From Discostella pseudostelligera (Eukaryota > Bacillariophyta > Thalassiosirophyceae > Thalassiosirales > Thalassiosiraceae): a DNA stretch of 45,359 nucleotides. The notes under the pieces were generated by a model. That model ran no database searches, was not told where the DNA came from, and was given only the letters and a program-made list of their open reading frames with translations. The stretch covers positions 1 to 45,359 of the forward strand of contig JALLBK010000262.1 of the NCBI GenBank assembly GCA_036940085.1. The letters run 5' to 3'. This document shows, piece by piece, positions 29,483 to 41,433 of the stretch (position 1 is the stretch's first letter; every line of letters begins with the position of its first letter). Position numbers and translations under genes: made by a program.

Positions 29483-32400
29483 ATGAGCAGCAACACTAAC
29501 GCCACCTCTTCATCGTCTGCAGCGGCATCGTCAACTTTTCGTGGCTTTGCCGACTTTGCCAAACATACCGACTTTGCCATATCGTCGGGCTCCACCACCG
29601 CCGCGGCACTATTGGCAGCTCGACGCAAAGCTGCTGCTGCCTCTTCCTCCTCTTCCAACACTGCATCTCCTTCATCCTCGGTGAATGTAGCAACTGCCTC
29701 CTCTGCGGGGCAGCAGCAGCAGCAGAATCAGCAGCTACGTCCATCGCCAATCTACACTGGCAATGATGCACGACTATCATTACTTTTTCGTAAAATCAGT
29801 CAAAAGCGCAATCCCACTACCAAGGTTAGGGCGTTGGAAGAGCTGATTAGTGAGGTGTATCCCCTCACTATTACTACTGCTACTACTACTACTACTACTC
29901 CCTCATTGACGACTTCGTCGTCTGTAGCGGGGGCTTCAGCAGCGGCAACAGATGCAGTAGCAGTAGTGGGAGAAACATCATCATCAAACACTACTTCTCC
30001 TACCACTACCACCACCTCCTCCTCAGCTTACTCTAGACCAGATAAAATTGCCTCCCTATCTCATCTACTCTATCTCCATGAAACCAAGCTAGGGTATGAT
30101 AACAATCCATCTGTTAGGGCATTAAGTTATCAAGCATTAGTGTGTGCAAGACATCATGTCCCCAAGGCTTGGAATGCCTTGTTCTTAGGTAGTGGAGGAG
30201 GTGGGACGGCGGTGGCAATATCCTCAATTGGAATGGCGTGGGGGGCAATGCAGGGAGATCCAGCCTCGGAAGTATCACGAAATGCTAGTTTGTTCATGGA
30301 GGAGCTCCTTCATGCCGAGAAAGGAGAGGAGCAGGAAACAAACGCTCCACTTATCAGGGATGCTACTACTACTACTACTACAGTCAACAGCCGACAACCG
30401 AACAAAATTCTAGTGCCAGGGACGAAAATTCAAGTGGCAATATGTCAATATTCCAAAATGGTATTGAGTTGCAAACGCCCATCAACATTGCAAGAATTCA
30501 TCCTCAACTTCAATACGGCATTGTCATCATCATCATCATCTGCATTGTCGGGACCATTTTCATCCTCGTTCGGTATGGTAACAGGGAGCAGTTCTATGGC
30601 AGCTAGTAGTAGTGGCGGTGCCAAGGGCAAGAAGAGTAAGAATTTCAGTTATGCCCATTGTAGTAGCAGTGGTGAAACTGCCGATGCATCAACAACAACA
30701 ACCAGCGCCGAGTTAGAAAAAGAAGAGATGGCAGAACGGTATGAACGAGTGATGCTATCGGTACTGTTTGGTCTAGGATGGTTATTTGAATGCTGTGGGC
30801 AGGGGCAAATAACATCTGATGAGGCCGCCAAGAAGGATATATATCATCATGCATCAACGGTACTATTCCCTGATTCCGCCACATCCATCTTACGGCTACT
30901 CTCCTCCTCTCGGGGATCCTTCCGAAGAGGAACATACATGTTGCTGGGACAAATTTGCCAATTCGCGCCAATGCTGCTATCCACATCCTCTTCTTCGCAA
31001 TTGCCATCATCGTTATCAATGGGGAGTCTCCTACCCAATCTTCTATCATCGGAGAAAGACCCATCGAACTTTGTTTCATTGTTGGAAATGATATTGTCGT
31101 ACCTTGCGGCGGCACAAGGGGGAATGATTGGTGACAATATTGTCGGTGCTTTTCGTGTGGGCGACCATCACTCAGGAAAACAAGAGGATGTCATTTTGCT
31201 AGATCCAGTGTCATTCACAACAGCATTGAGCAAGGTATTACGACGGGGATGTTATGGTGCAGCTGCTGGAGCTTGGGGACCTACCATTCTGCCGTTTGTG
31301 GCGTCGTTGCCTGCATTTCATCATCATAGCGATGGTAGTGGTGGGGAGGAACTGAGAGGTAGGATAGAAGGAGAGCAGCCACAGGACACTAAACTTTCGC
31401 AGTCGCCGTCGGCTTTGCCTTTGCAGCTGACAATTGTTTCAAGTCTGGTGAGTTAATCGGTAAAACGCTGTTGATAGTTAATTGTTGTATCAAACCCGAA
31501 ATTCTCATCATTGACCGACGTATCCACTTTCTAACATCAATATGCCAAACAAAAAGTGGGAGGGACGAAAATCCGCAGCTGGAGTCACTGACACAATATC
31601 CATCGTATCCGCTGTTGCCGAGTGCGCCACATTTCTGATGCTGCGTCGTAGTAACCACCAGCCTCCCATTAATTTCACTGCACAATCTTGGAGGTTGTGC
31701 GGCGAGTTATTTCTCAATGCTCTGTCGTACTATTTGATGGAAGCACCGGATAAAGCCGAAGCGTATGGTCCGGTAGCTTCGGCAGTTGATGGACTGTGCT
31801 CGACATTAGCACGAGATTTGAATAAGTTGGATGCGTCTTCGCTATCATCGGTATCGTCGTCATCAACGTTCGGAACTGACAATATTTGTGTTGGATTATC
31901 AACGGTGCAATCATGGTTTTGGGGGCAAGATGGGATTGAGCGAACTCTTTTTCAAGAGGAGGGACGCGGCCAACAACAGCGGAATATCATTTGCCGTAAA
32001 TGGGACTTACTGCTCAAAAGTCTTTTATCCTTGAACGATGGCTCCAAACAGTTGAGTGCGAGTCATCTGATCCCAGCTTGCAAAAAGCTTTTTCATACCA
32101 TTGCGAACAACAATAGGCCGTGCAACGATATTGAAGGAAGGTTATTACTGACCATTCTTCAATTTGGCCAAGTCGATAACATCTTTTCAAGCTGTACGAC
32201 ATCGGCAGAAGAAATTGTGGATGATGATGGAATAAGTACCTCAGCGTCTATCGAACGGTTTTGCGTAAATGATCTGCTCAGGTGGATACTTGTACATGCG
32301 TCCACAGATCCAAACACCGTCAAGATAGACTTTGATATATTCCAGTTGTGTATGCATTCCATACCGTCCGTGATTTGCCAGAAGCAGATATGGGTGACTA

Positions 32401-35400
32401 TCCTTAGAGAGTTGATCAAATCGTTTTGTGATTATACGGCATTGGCAATTGGACTTGAAACTTTGGCTAGTAATGAAGCGACGAGAAACTTTGTTAGATG
32501 TCAGGTGCTCGATACATTTGCGATCGGCACTGCGAAGAGCCTGATGAATGAATTTCGACTTTCGCATGTCATTCTACACCATCACGACGAGCTTGATATA
32601 GAGAAGCAATCAAGCGCTCGCTCAGGCGATGTGTCGCGATTTCTCCAATCGTGTGTGGGCACTTCTAAGGAAGATTTGTCAGGTAGCAGATCTGTAATTA
32701 TTGTATCAGATTCAGTCATTCGGCACTGGGTTTATCTTTGCTGTGAGCGTGATGACGATGGTGCAACGAAGTTGGAGGAAAATCTTCTACTCGAAGACGA
32801 GTCTGGAAACAACATTCTTTTGAAAACCATGCTAGATCTATCCTCTCATAATGAGATCGTCATCTCTCGGGACGAAGCTGTCAAGTTAATGAGCGAATCA
32901 TGGTTTGAAGGCGGGAAGACTTGGTATGGATACGCAGTCAAATGTCTCAATTCTGATGAAGCATTGAGGGATCAAGTCATCTCGATCGCTGAGAATTCTC
33001 TTTCCGAGGACATTCACTCCGCGCCTCCAAATGACGATAAACTTTTGGATCTAATATGTCATTCATGGGCGAATCGAGCGGCGCGGCTATTTGGAATTCA
33101 TCCGGCTGGCGGCCTTGCCTCGATCGGGATAGGAGACATTGACCTATGGGAACGCGCTGCTTTGGCGAAAGGAAATGATGCTGAATTTTTGTTTCTCTGC
33201 TTGATGTATCTTCTAGATTCAATTGGAAGTGATAATTCTCGAAGAGACGTTCTGATGACGAACATTGACGTATTCGTGCACATTCAAGCTGCCATTACAA
33301 AGTGTGATGCTGACTTGGAATCATTTCATCAACGGACTGATCGCAGCCGTCAATTAGTTGATATTCTCGGTGGAAGTGATATGCTCTCAAGGTCATTTCT
33401 CGAGGATAGTTGTATTCACACAGCCGACTTACTCGCCACGTACATGAACAGCGACTTTGCCTCAAAAAAAAAGCTGATGATGAGGGGTCTGACTTCGTTG
33501 AGCTATCTTGTGTCAATTTTATTCCCCTTTGCATATGAAAGTCATAGTAGTGACGTCAACCCGATTGACGTGAAAGAAGGAGACACAGTGTGGTATGAAA
33601 GAGGAGAACATGGCAAGCGAGTGAATGCAACTGTAGTCAAAGTTCACACCGACGACTTCCCAAAATTATACTTCACTATTAAGGAGGATGGTGCAGAGGG
33701 AGAGAGACAGACTGTTGCCAGTAGACTGAGATGGACCAATGAAGAGATAATTGAGAATAATTTGCCCGAAAAAGATGATTCTGCTCAGAGGGACAGAGTT
33801 GGTCGTTACATTGTTGACAAACTCGTGAGGCCATTTCTAACCGAACACCGATGTGACGACAACGATGATGATGATTCAAGAACGATCCGCGAATTTTCAG
33901 CCGAGAGCATGAACATTGTTGTTTCTCAATGTGGTTTCGTTTCACTGGGCATCGGCAGTGTCAGATACGACATTTTTCAAGCTGCGCACTCTATGGTCGA
34001 GGATTTGTGCGATGTCCTTTCTCCTTCCGGTGATGGACCTTATCTTGAGACATCTACATCAGTGTTGAGATCTCTGGCACTAGCAATGGGTTATGGATTT
34101 TATACAATCCCCGCACAAAACAGTGTATCTCATTTGAAGTTGGATACAACCGAGTCTATGTTACAGCTGCTTCAGTTGTACGAGAATGAGTCATGGTTGG
34201 AAGCTCAAAGGAAGGATCCATTGAACTCATTTCACTCAAGCGTACTCATGTGGCTTGCAGTTGTGGTGGGCACAGCAACGGAAGGAGAACTTTTGGGGCG
34301 CATCGCGAGAGTCATTTTTTCTTGCAGTGACCTTATTTTGTTTGATGGCTCCTGCAACGTGGCCATTGATTCCATTAGTGTCATGAACGCTATGAGCTCA
34401 TTGATTAGTTCAATTGATCGCTGCATTAATTGTAGCTCGGCAAATGACGAGCGTGAGAGTAGGGTGCTGTCAAAGCTGACACAAACTTTCATCGACCTCA
34501 GCCCGCACAGGGGACCGTGGATTGAAACATTTGCATCTCTACTGCAAAAGAAGTGCAACAGATCACGAAGTACTCTTATACCCGCGGCAACGGCATTCTC
34601 TCACGGGTTGTGTGACTGTCTATTCGTTCCTACGAAAAGATGGTGTGCATTCCAACTACTAAATATACTTGCAAATGAGCCTCACCCTCTACGGCCCGGC
34701 GATGATGTTATAATTCCTCCGAATATTGATCAGCATTTATCCGACTGGAAAAAGGAACTAGATGAAGAGGAAGCCATTGATCTTGAAGAGGACGTTTTGA
34801 TTGCTGCATCATGGCTGCCGGAAAATATGATGACACTATTTCTTAACGTTGGAGACAACTCATCTACCGAGGACTCTGAGCATGATATGCAAGTCGTATC
34901 GATCGGTAATTTGCTTGCTTGGGTTGTATCTCTCGACATCGTAGAAGTTGCAGGCTCTGTTGACATGAGAAACCGAGCCCACATTAGCTCCTTTATACAG
35001 AAATCCAATGCCTTGGGGTTCATCATGAATTTAGCATTGCAAGAGGCGGACTTAAATGTAAGCCGCGGGGCGAATATATTCGACTGCATAGCCTTTGATC
35101 TTGAGGGAAGGTCCCTCCTTCAGAAAATCGCAACACTGGCATTGTTTAGGTCTGTTGAGTCCCTGCCAACCATGGTCAAGACATGGTACAACGACGATTG
35201 TCCAAGATTTTTGCAGCAAAACCTAAGCAGCTTTGTCGAGAGTGTAGTAGCACCAACGACCTTACAACGTGAACTGGCTCGAATCAAAGATGCAACTTCT
35301 TTGGGTGAAATGTCAGTAAGTGGCAGCTGTGTCAGCCGTGAAGTTGTTGCTACCTACCAGCAAGATGAGGTAAGTGAGAACGCCAGTATCATGCTTTTCT

Positions 35401-35828
35401 ATTATCAGAATCAGATTCTCTGACCGATGGATTATGCCATACAGTGTCAGCTCAGTGTCATGATTAGAATGCCACCAACTTTCCCACTACGAAATGTTGA
35501 AGTGGATTGTAAAAAGACAATGGGCATTCCGGAAAGTAGATGGCGACGGTGGGCACTGCAGATCATGCTAATGCTAAACAATCAAGACGGAAGTGTACTT
35601 GATGCGCTGCTTCTCTGGAAGCAAAATGTCGATAAAGAATTCGATGGAGTCGAACCTTGCCCTGTCTGCTATTCAGTGCTCTGCATCAAGACACATCAAA
35701 TGCCAAATTTGGAATGCAAAACATGTCACAACAGATTTCATACAACATGTCTTATGAAATGGTTCCAAAGCTCTGGTAAAAGTTCGTGTGTACTCTGTCA
35801 GCAACCTTGGTCGGGTGCTAAAGTATAG
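29483..35828 (+). CDS. LTN1: E3 ubiquitin ligase Listerin
   Basis: Ligase of ribosome-associated quality control that ubiquitinates stalled nascent chains on 60S subunits. Three open frames are one gene: exons 29483-31447, 31557-35369 and 35445-35828, all joined in phase 0 (donors GTGAGT and GTAAGT, acceptors AAAAG and ACAG), 2053 residues. The N-terminal part has RGFADFAKHTDFAISSG and LLFRKISQKRNPTTKVRALE, typical of Listerin, after poly-Ser/Ala stretches. The middle is helical HEAT-like sequence. The C-terminus has LSVMIRMPPTFPLRNVEVDC (RWD-like) and a RING-CH: Cys1998, Cys2001, Cys2017, Cys2020, His2025, Cys2028, Cys2041, Cys2044. About 290 residues longer than the human protein, partly through low-complexity insertions. 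Confidence 0.93.
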
Positions 35829-36104
35829 ACAATCTGTCTACCGAGAACTAGGCAGTTAGCCAGTACTGCGATCGGTTCAGAAGTGAGGGAGTTGGGTGGA
35901 CTTGCCGTTACTAGTGGATGGACCGTTAAGAACAGATTCCTGGACAATTTGCTAGAGAGTAAGGAGGACGAGCGTCCAAACCAGAGGGGTGGATGTGCAT
36001 ATTCATGTATTGTTACAGTCGGTTTATATTCAAATAGCATGCTCAGGTAAGCGCATGAGCAATTCATTGGATTGCGAAGGCATAGATTGCCTAGAGTCGG
36101 CTAG

Positions 36105-36551
36105 CTACTCATCCATCACACACGCCGCATAGGCCGATGCGAACTTTTGCGATTTCTCCACAGTCCAACGAGATCTGTTCTGAGATACTCTCGATATCCT
36201 CTCTATGTCACAGATTCCTTCCCGTCTCTGCATTGATTGCTCCGTTAGGACGGCAGCGATGTGTGCACGTTTAGCATGTTGTATGCATCTTGCGACACCA
36301 CTGAATAGGAGTGTCTCGATGCCCATGCATTCGCATAGCTGTTGATGTGTCATATCACCGAGTGGTAAATCTTGGATATCTTGTGATGCTGTCCGTGCGT
36401 CATCCACTAGCGTTTTGCGGAATTGAAGCATGTCGTTGGATGAATACCACGTTGCGGAATTTTCGTCATCTTTGTTTATGAAGTATAGATCACTGTATTC
36501 CGAAAAAGTGATCGTTCGAGGATGTAGTCTTGCAGCAGAACAGTTGGTCAT
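36105..36551 (-). CDS. Small diatom-type protein, paralog 1 (FSEYS/TWYSS family)
   Basis: An intronless frame of 148 residues. Motifs: TITFSEYSDLYFI, ATWYSSNDMLQFRKTLVDDA, RAHIAAVLTEQSMQR and GICDIERISRVSQNRS. It shares all of these with the divergent gene at 37161-37604. No signal peptide or membrane segment is seen. I believe this family is widespread and multicopy in diatoms, but I know no function. The pair is head to head, with about 610 bases between starts. Confidence 0.75.
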   Translation of the reverse strand: MTNCSAARLHPRTITFSEYSDLYFINKDDENSATWYSSNDMLQFRKTLVDDARTASQDIQDLPLGDMTHQQLCECMGIETLLFSGVARCIQHAKRAHIAAVLTEQSMQRREGICDIERISRVSQNRSRWTVEKSQKFASAYAACVMDE

Positions 36552-37160
36552 GACGAGGATGGTGGAGGAAGAGAAAGAAATAGATGATTATGTCAAACAA
36601 TGTCGTGCTCTATTACTTCGAGTACGAGGCGAGATGAATAGGTAGTGGACTCTCTCTAGAGCGGCAATATTATGTCGTTGGACTCTAAGTTGGATTGGAC
36701 CCGTCGGATAGTATGTAGCTTTGACTTTAGAATGATGCAAAAAGCTATGATCGGGCAGGGTAGTGACGAAAAGATGATGTGGTTGAGACAACGACTGCTG
36801 AGCAGCTATTAGTCGTTGGGACTCCTTCTCATAATTATTTGAGGTGCATGTCTGTCGAATGCTTCTGAGAGCTTCCTCGCATTAATTGGAGTTCTCACAA
36901 GCAATGTTGAGCAAAATAAATAGGAGATATCTAATTCTCTCAATGAGATGCAGGTCCGAATGAGTGCTCTTAATGGCCTTGTGAGTGTTAGACTGGGTTG
37001 TAAAGGTGAGAGAATTCTTCAGATTTTCGAGAGAGAGAGATGCTTTGGAGGGTGATTGTGGATTGTGGAGGAGCTCATGGAAGTCGAGCTAGGTCGAGAG
37101 AGGTCGAGATCATAGTTTTTCACGGGCAGTGTGGATTCCTTCCAGATAGATAGTTCGGCC
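36552..37160. other. Divergent intergenic region between the two paralogs
   Basis: I see no gene. AGGTCGAGA-type words repeat at 37091-37110, about 55 bases before the right-hand start. The region presumably carries both promoters. Confidence 0.45.
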
Positions 37161-37604
37161 ATGACGATATTCTACGATGCCAAATCTTTTAGAGCCGTCA
37201 CCTTTTCAGAGTACAGTGAATTGGTTGCCTTTCCCTGCGATCATGACACGGCCACGACGTGGTATTCTTCCAAAGAAACACGTCAATTCCGACAAACGAT
37301 GATTGATGACGCATGGAAAGCTTCGCAAGAGATCATAGATTTACCTCACGGTGGAATTTTGACACACGAGCTTACCCAATGCTTGGGCATCAAGATTTTC
37401 AGAACACATGGTGTGGCGAAGTGCACAGGAGTACAAGCTAGACGTACACACATCGCTGCAGTACTATCGGAGCAATTAATGCAGAAACAGATGGGCATCT
37501 GTGACGTTGAGAGACTATCGAGAGTATCCCAGAACACATCGCATGCGAGTGTGCTAAAAGCGCAGAAGCTTGCAGTTGGGTATGCGGCATTGTTGATCGA
37601 GTGA
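37161..37604 (+). CDS. Small diatom-type protein, paralog 2 (FSEYS/TWYSS family)
   Basis: The ATG at 37161 gives 147 residues, matching the 148 of paralog 1; the frame extends left to 37131 only through a GTG. Motifs: AVTFSEYSELVAF, TTWYSSKETRQFRQTMIDDA, RTHIAAVLSEQLMQK and GICDVERLSRVSQNTS. It is more basic than paralog 1 at the N-terminus (FYDAKSFRAV). Function unknown. Head-to-head duplication with strong retention of the central and C-terminal motifs suggests both are functional. Confidence 0.75.
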   Translation: MTIFYDAKSFRAVTFSEYSELVAFPCDHDTATTWYSSKETRQFRQTMIDDAWKASQEIIDLPHGGILTHELTQCLGIKIFRTHGVAKCTGVQARRTHIAAVLSEQLMQKQMGICDVERLSRVSQNTSHASVLKAQKLAVGYAALLIE

Positions 37605-37754
37605 GGAGAGAGAGAGAGTTACTCATATCAGGATATTCCTCGCTAATGGACGCATGTGGTATTCGACTAAATCTGCTTTGTAGCTAGTGGGGTCTGATAA
37701 TCAAAAGTAATTTCATATTATTGCATAATACTGATGTTCCGCTATTGCCCGACA

Positions 37755-39437
37755 TCACCACTCTTCAAGAACAGCCACACAATCACCCACCGTCGCAGCG
37801 CCACCAGCCAATGCCTCCGACAATGCATCTACTACCTTCGTATTACTCCTAAGTAGGAGATCAGCCTCGGCCAGTGCCCAGCGTAGGTATGCATTAAGTT
37901 CTTCATCGTCCACTGGCAGCGCATCTTTCAGTGCAACCACAGCAGGAGTCAATTGATTACTCCCCTTCATCTTGTTGGCAAGACGCTGCACAAAGCCCCG
38001 GGCCTCACGTGGCTCCGATGACATGAGCTGGGGATACTTGCTAAGTTCCATTGCCACTGGTGCCATCAGCCACATCATCACTTTCAATAGGCCAATATCC
38101 GATGCCAAACTATCCATACTTCTCTTCCCTCCTCTTTGTGAATTAAAACCGCCTTCATTCTCTTCCATGGATTGAAGTACTAAAGCCGCACCCTCCAATG
38201 CATTCGGTTGAAACGCAAACACCGGCAAACCAAGACTATAGGCCACAAAGACAGCCGCGGCCTCACACTGACAGTCTCGTTCGGTATTATCCGCCAACAG
38301 TCGACTAAGCCCCCTCACGACACTCCCCGTTAAACTCCCCGTTCCAATACCCAATGGCATCTCTTCCTTCTTTGGTGCTTGAACACCTCGTATATTCTCT
38401 GGTAATTTGTCTTGATTCATTTTGGCCACAGCTGATCCACCCGATACTATTACATCAAAGAAATTATCCACAGTCACGGTAGTAATTGCCACACCCAGTA
38501 ATAGATTCGTCCAAACAGTGATATCATCCAGAGAATGACCAAAGAGACCATTAATTACATTGATCCCAATACATGAGGCGAGTAATGCTGAAAATAGGAC
38601 GGCTTGGGATACTTCCGCGGCTCTATCATCATCAGGTACGTCTGGGAGACTTGCCAATCGTCTTTGTTGTTCTTGGGTGTTACTATTGCCAAATGAAAAT
38701 GAAGCGAATGATGGAGATGAAGAGGTAGAGGAGGTTGATCGTGGGATGGGAGTGATACTACCCTGAAGACTACCAAATCTCGAAATGGCACCATTTTGTA
38801 TAGTAAGTGATAACATTTTTGCCATTAGGAGAGCATCCGAAGTTAATGCTGTCGCCTGGTTGTTAGTATCGAGAGAATAGAACGATCGGATATAGATTTC
38901 GCTGTGAGACAAAAGGTCGAAAACGTATAATTCATGCAGCAAACAATAATTATCAATTGCTGTTTAACTCACATCAATCAATCCAATAACACCCCGTGGA
39001 CCAGCAATAATTCCACTAGAATTCATCTCTTCCAATAATCGCAATGGATCCATCAAACTTTCCTTATTGGCATTCTTCTCTCCGCCATCAATAATTTTGG
39101 CACATAATCCGGTAAGGACTGTCTCGTACTTGTCTTTATCGTTGAGGGAGGAGAATGCCTCGTTTAATTGTTGATTGACGACATCGCTCGCTAGTATGAG
39201 GGAATTGTTGTTCTTTTCGTGCAGTGATGAAGATGACGATGATGATGAATGTCGAGGGGAAGAATACGATGATGGAGTGACAAACGCCAACGCTTGGTGA
39301 GGCTGGAAGGAGGACGACAGTATCAAGTAGTGGTGAAGTATTATTGAGCCCGCTGAAATAATGGACAAGCCTGCGCTTCTGTGACGACAACTCCTGTGAC
39401 CGCGATTCATGGTTCTATTCCATTGACTTGGTGTCAT
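37755..39437 (-). CDS. Plastid-targeted membrane protein of unknown function
   Basis: Exons 39437-38973 and 38855-37755 give 521 residues. The acceptor CCAG at 38856 is preceded by a perfect branch-site word TACTAAC, and the phase is 0; an acceptor nearer the donor (CACAG) is out of phase. The N-terminus has a signal peptide (SIISAGSIILHHYLILSSSF) ending in QALA, then FVTPSS and a poly-Ser transit-like region, matching the diatom plastid presequence. Two membrane segments are likely: VLFSALLASCIGINVINGLF and WTNLLLGVAITTVTVDNFFD. The C-terminal half is soluble and helical (ELNAYLRWALAEADLLLRS). I do not recognise the family. Confidence 0.8.
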
Positions 39438-39623
39438 CGTGATGGCATTATCGTTGGTAGGGGTGACGATGGCGATGGCTGCGGCAGCTACGTATGGCTC
39501 CTTCGACGTCCGACGTCATGGTGTCAGCCGCGATGACGACGATGAGGACGGTGGCGGATTTTTGTGTGGCGAGAAGCTGCGAGGATTATGGCGGGGTAAA
39601 AGATACGTAGGGACTTGTGGAAA

Positions 39624-39812
39624 GATACGAGAAAGATACTTAACATATAGATTAGCGGAAAAATATTGTTAAAGAAGGATACGACAAAGATACTTAATAA
39701 AATAGAGATTTGGCGGGAAAAGATACGAGTTCTTTCGCACTTCAACCCAGTTCCTGCGCTTTTTGTGTCGCCAAAATCCCATTGTCGCCAACACTGGATA
39801 TCCTCTCCCGCC
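39624..39812. promoter_or_regulatory. Repeats and E2F-like sites upstream of SEH1
   Basis: A 20-base word beginning GATACGA and ending GATACTTAA occurs at 39624-39643 and 39678-39697 with one mismatch. TTTGGCGGGAAA lies near 39709-39720 and TCCCGCC at 39806-39812. It lies between the plastid-protein gene (start 39437) and SEH1 (start 39896). Confidence 0.5.
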
Positions 39813-39895
39813 AAGATGATATTTTCTTCGTTCTTCGTACTACTTATGGCGGCGCTCCGCAATCGGCACTTCGACCATCGACCATCATCGACACC

Positions 39896-41311
39896 ATGAC
39901 CGCCGCCGCCAATCCATCCACCGGCTCATCCTCCCTCCTTCAACTAAACTCCACCTCTCAATCTCAACTTCTTCCCCACGGTCACATGGACTACGTCCTT
40001 GATATGAAATTTGATTACTACGGTCGTCGATTTGCCACCGCCTCCGGAGATCGCACCGTTAGAGTGTGGGACCTCAACCCCGATGGAATGTGGGATAGCA
40101 ATACTAACAAGAATGAATGGCAAGCACATCGTGGACCTGTCAATAGAATTAGTTGGGCTCATCCGGAATTTGGACAGTTAATTGCTACGGCTGGTGCTGG
40201 TGAGTTGATACTTGACGTGAATTGCTAATGATAATTTTGATGTCGATTTGATCTGATGGTTGCAAACCCCCCCCCCGTGCATCATCATTACACAGACCAT
40301 GCAGTGATCATCTGGGAAGAACGAGAGGGTGGGTTTAATTCTTTGGCAACACCCGAGCGTAGTGCCGATGGATTTTTAGACACACATCATCATCAACAGA
40401 CAGGTGGTGCAGCATCGTCATCGTCCTCAATGGAGGGAGGGGACAGATTGTCAGCGGCATCAACGACAACCGCTTCACGATGGGTGTCTAAGGCAACCTT
40501 ATCCGATGCAAGACGCTCCGTCTCCGATGTGGAATTTGCACCACGACACTTGGGGTTGCGATTGGCATCGGCCAGTGCTGATGGAATTGTTCGCATCTAT
40601 GAAGCGATTGATGCTATGAATCTGAACCATTGGAAGTTGGAGGCAGAAATTGAAGAGAATACAGAGGAGGAAGCTGGGAAAGGTGATGGTCATGGTGGTC
40701 AGGGGAATAATTATCACAGTGCTGGTGGATCAGAAAATTCATCGTTCAATGAAAACATGGGTGCGTCCTGCCTCTCTTGGTGCACGGGCCGATTTGAACC
40801 AGCCACACTTGTCGTGGGCTATTCCTCAGGACGTGTATCCGTCATCCGATATGATGATGACAAACGGTCGTGGCTTGAGATGATACATCTACCGGGACAT
40901 GCTACTCCTCGAGGAGTACCCCGGGGTGTCCTCGATGTGTCATGGGCACCCAATGTTGGACGATCCTTTCATTTAATTGCAACTTGTGGTAAGGATAATC
41001 AGTTGAAAGTTCATCGAATTCAACGAGGAAATAGGGGAGGTGGTGGTAGTAGTGGGGATGTCAACGGTGTTAGTGGTAGCGGTAGTGGCAGTGGATTAAT
41101 TTACGAAGGAAGGACCGAAGTCTTGGACGAAAGTCAGGCTACGTGGCGATGCCAATGGAATGTTACCGGTACCGTCTTGGCTAGCTCGGGTGATGGGGGG
41201 ATGGTCAAGTTATGGAAGAATGATTTCCAAGGACGGTGGAAGTGTGTTTCTCAAATTGTTGGTGACACCACAGTAATGGCTTCTGCATCATCGGCTGTTC
41301 GGGATCAGTAG
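39896..41311 (+). CDS. SEH1: Nucleoporin SEH1 (WD40 repeat)
   Basis: Subunit of the nuclear-pore Y complex and of the GATOR/SEA complex. Exons 39896-40199 and 40296-41311 give 439 residues. Splicing joins IATAGA to DHAVIIWEERE, restoring a WD repeat. Seen: HMDYVLDMKFDYYGRRFATA, DRTVRVWDL, ISWAHPEFGQLIATAG, VSDVEFAPRHLGLRLASASA and DGIVRIYEAIDAMNLNHW, then APNVGRSFHLIATCGKD and WNVTGTVLASSGDGGMVKLW. The segment WAHPEFGQ and the MNL.HW stretch distinguish SEH1 from SEC13. Low-complexity inserts (GGGGSSGD; Ser/Thr after the second blade) make it longer than animal SEH1. The intron has a run of C (about 40267-40276). Confidence 0.92.
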
Positions 41312-41433
41312 ATAGGAGGCAGAAGCGCAACATGCAACATGAACTTTACACAATTTTTTTACAAATTAATAGTACCGACCGGGCACCTGGATCATCTATT
41401 CCTCACGTGCATCTCTGTCCATGTTCAGCAGCT

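Noticed and set aside
29483..35828. Three separate genes in the Listerin region
   Set aside because: All junctions are GT-AG, phase 0, and the joined protein matches Listerin from N-terminus to RING.
38856..38942. Exon of the plastid protein starting upstream of 38855
   Set aside because: The CACAG acceptor there is out of phase with the donor at 38972, while CCAG at 38856 with TACTAAC is in phase.
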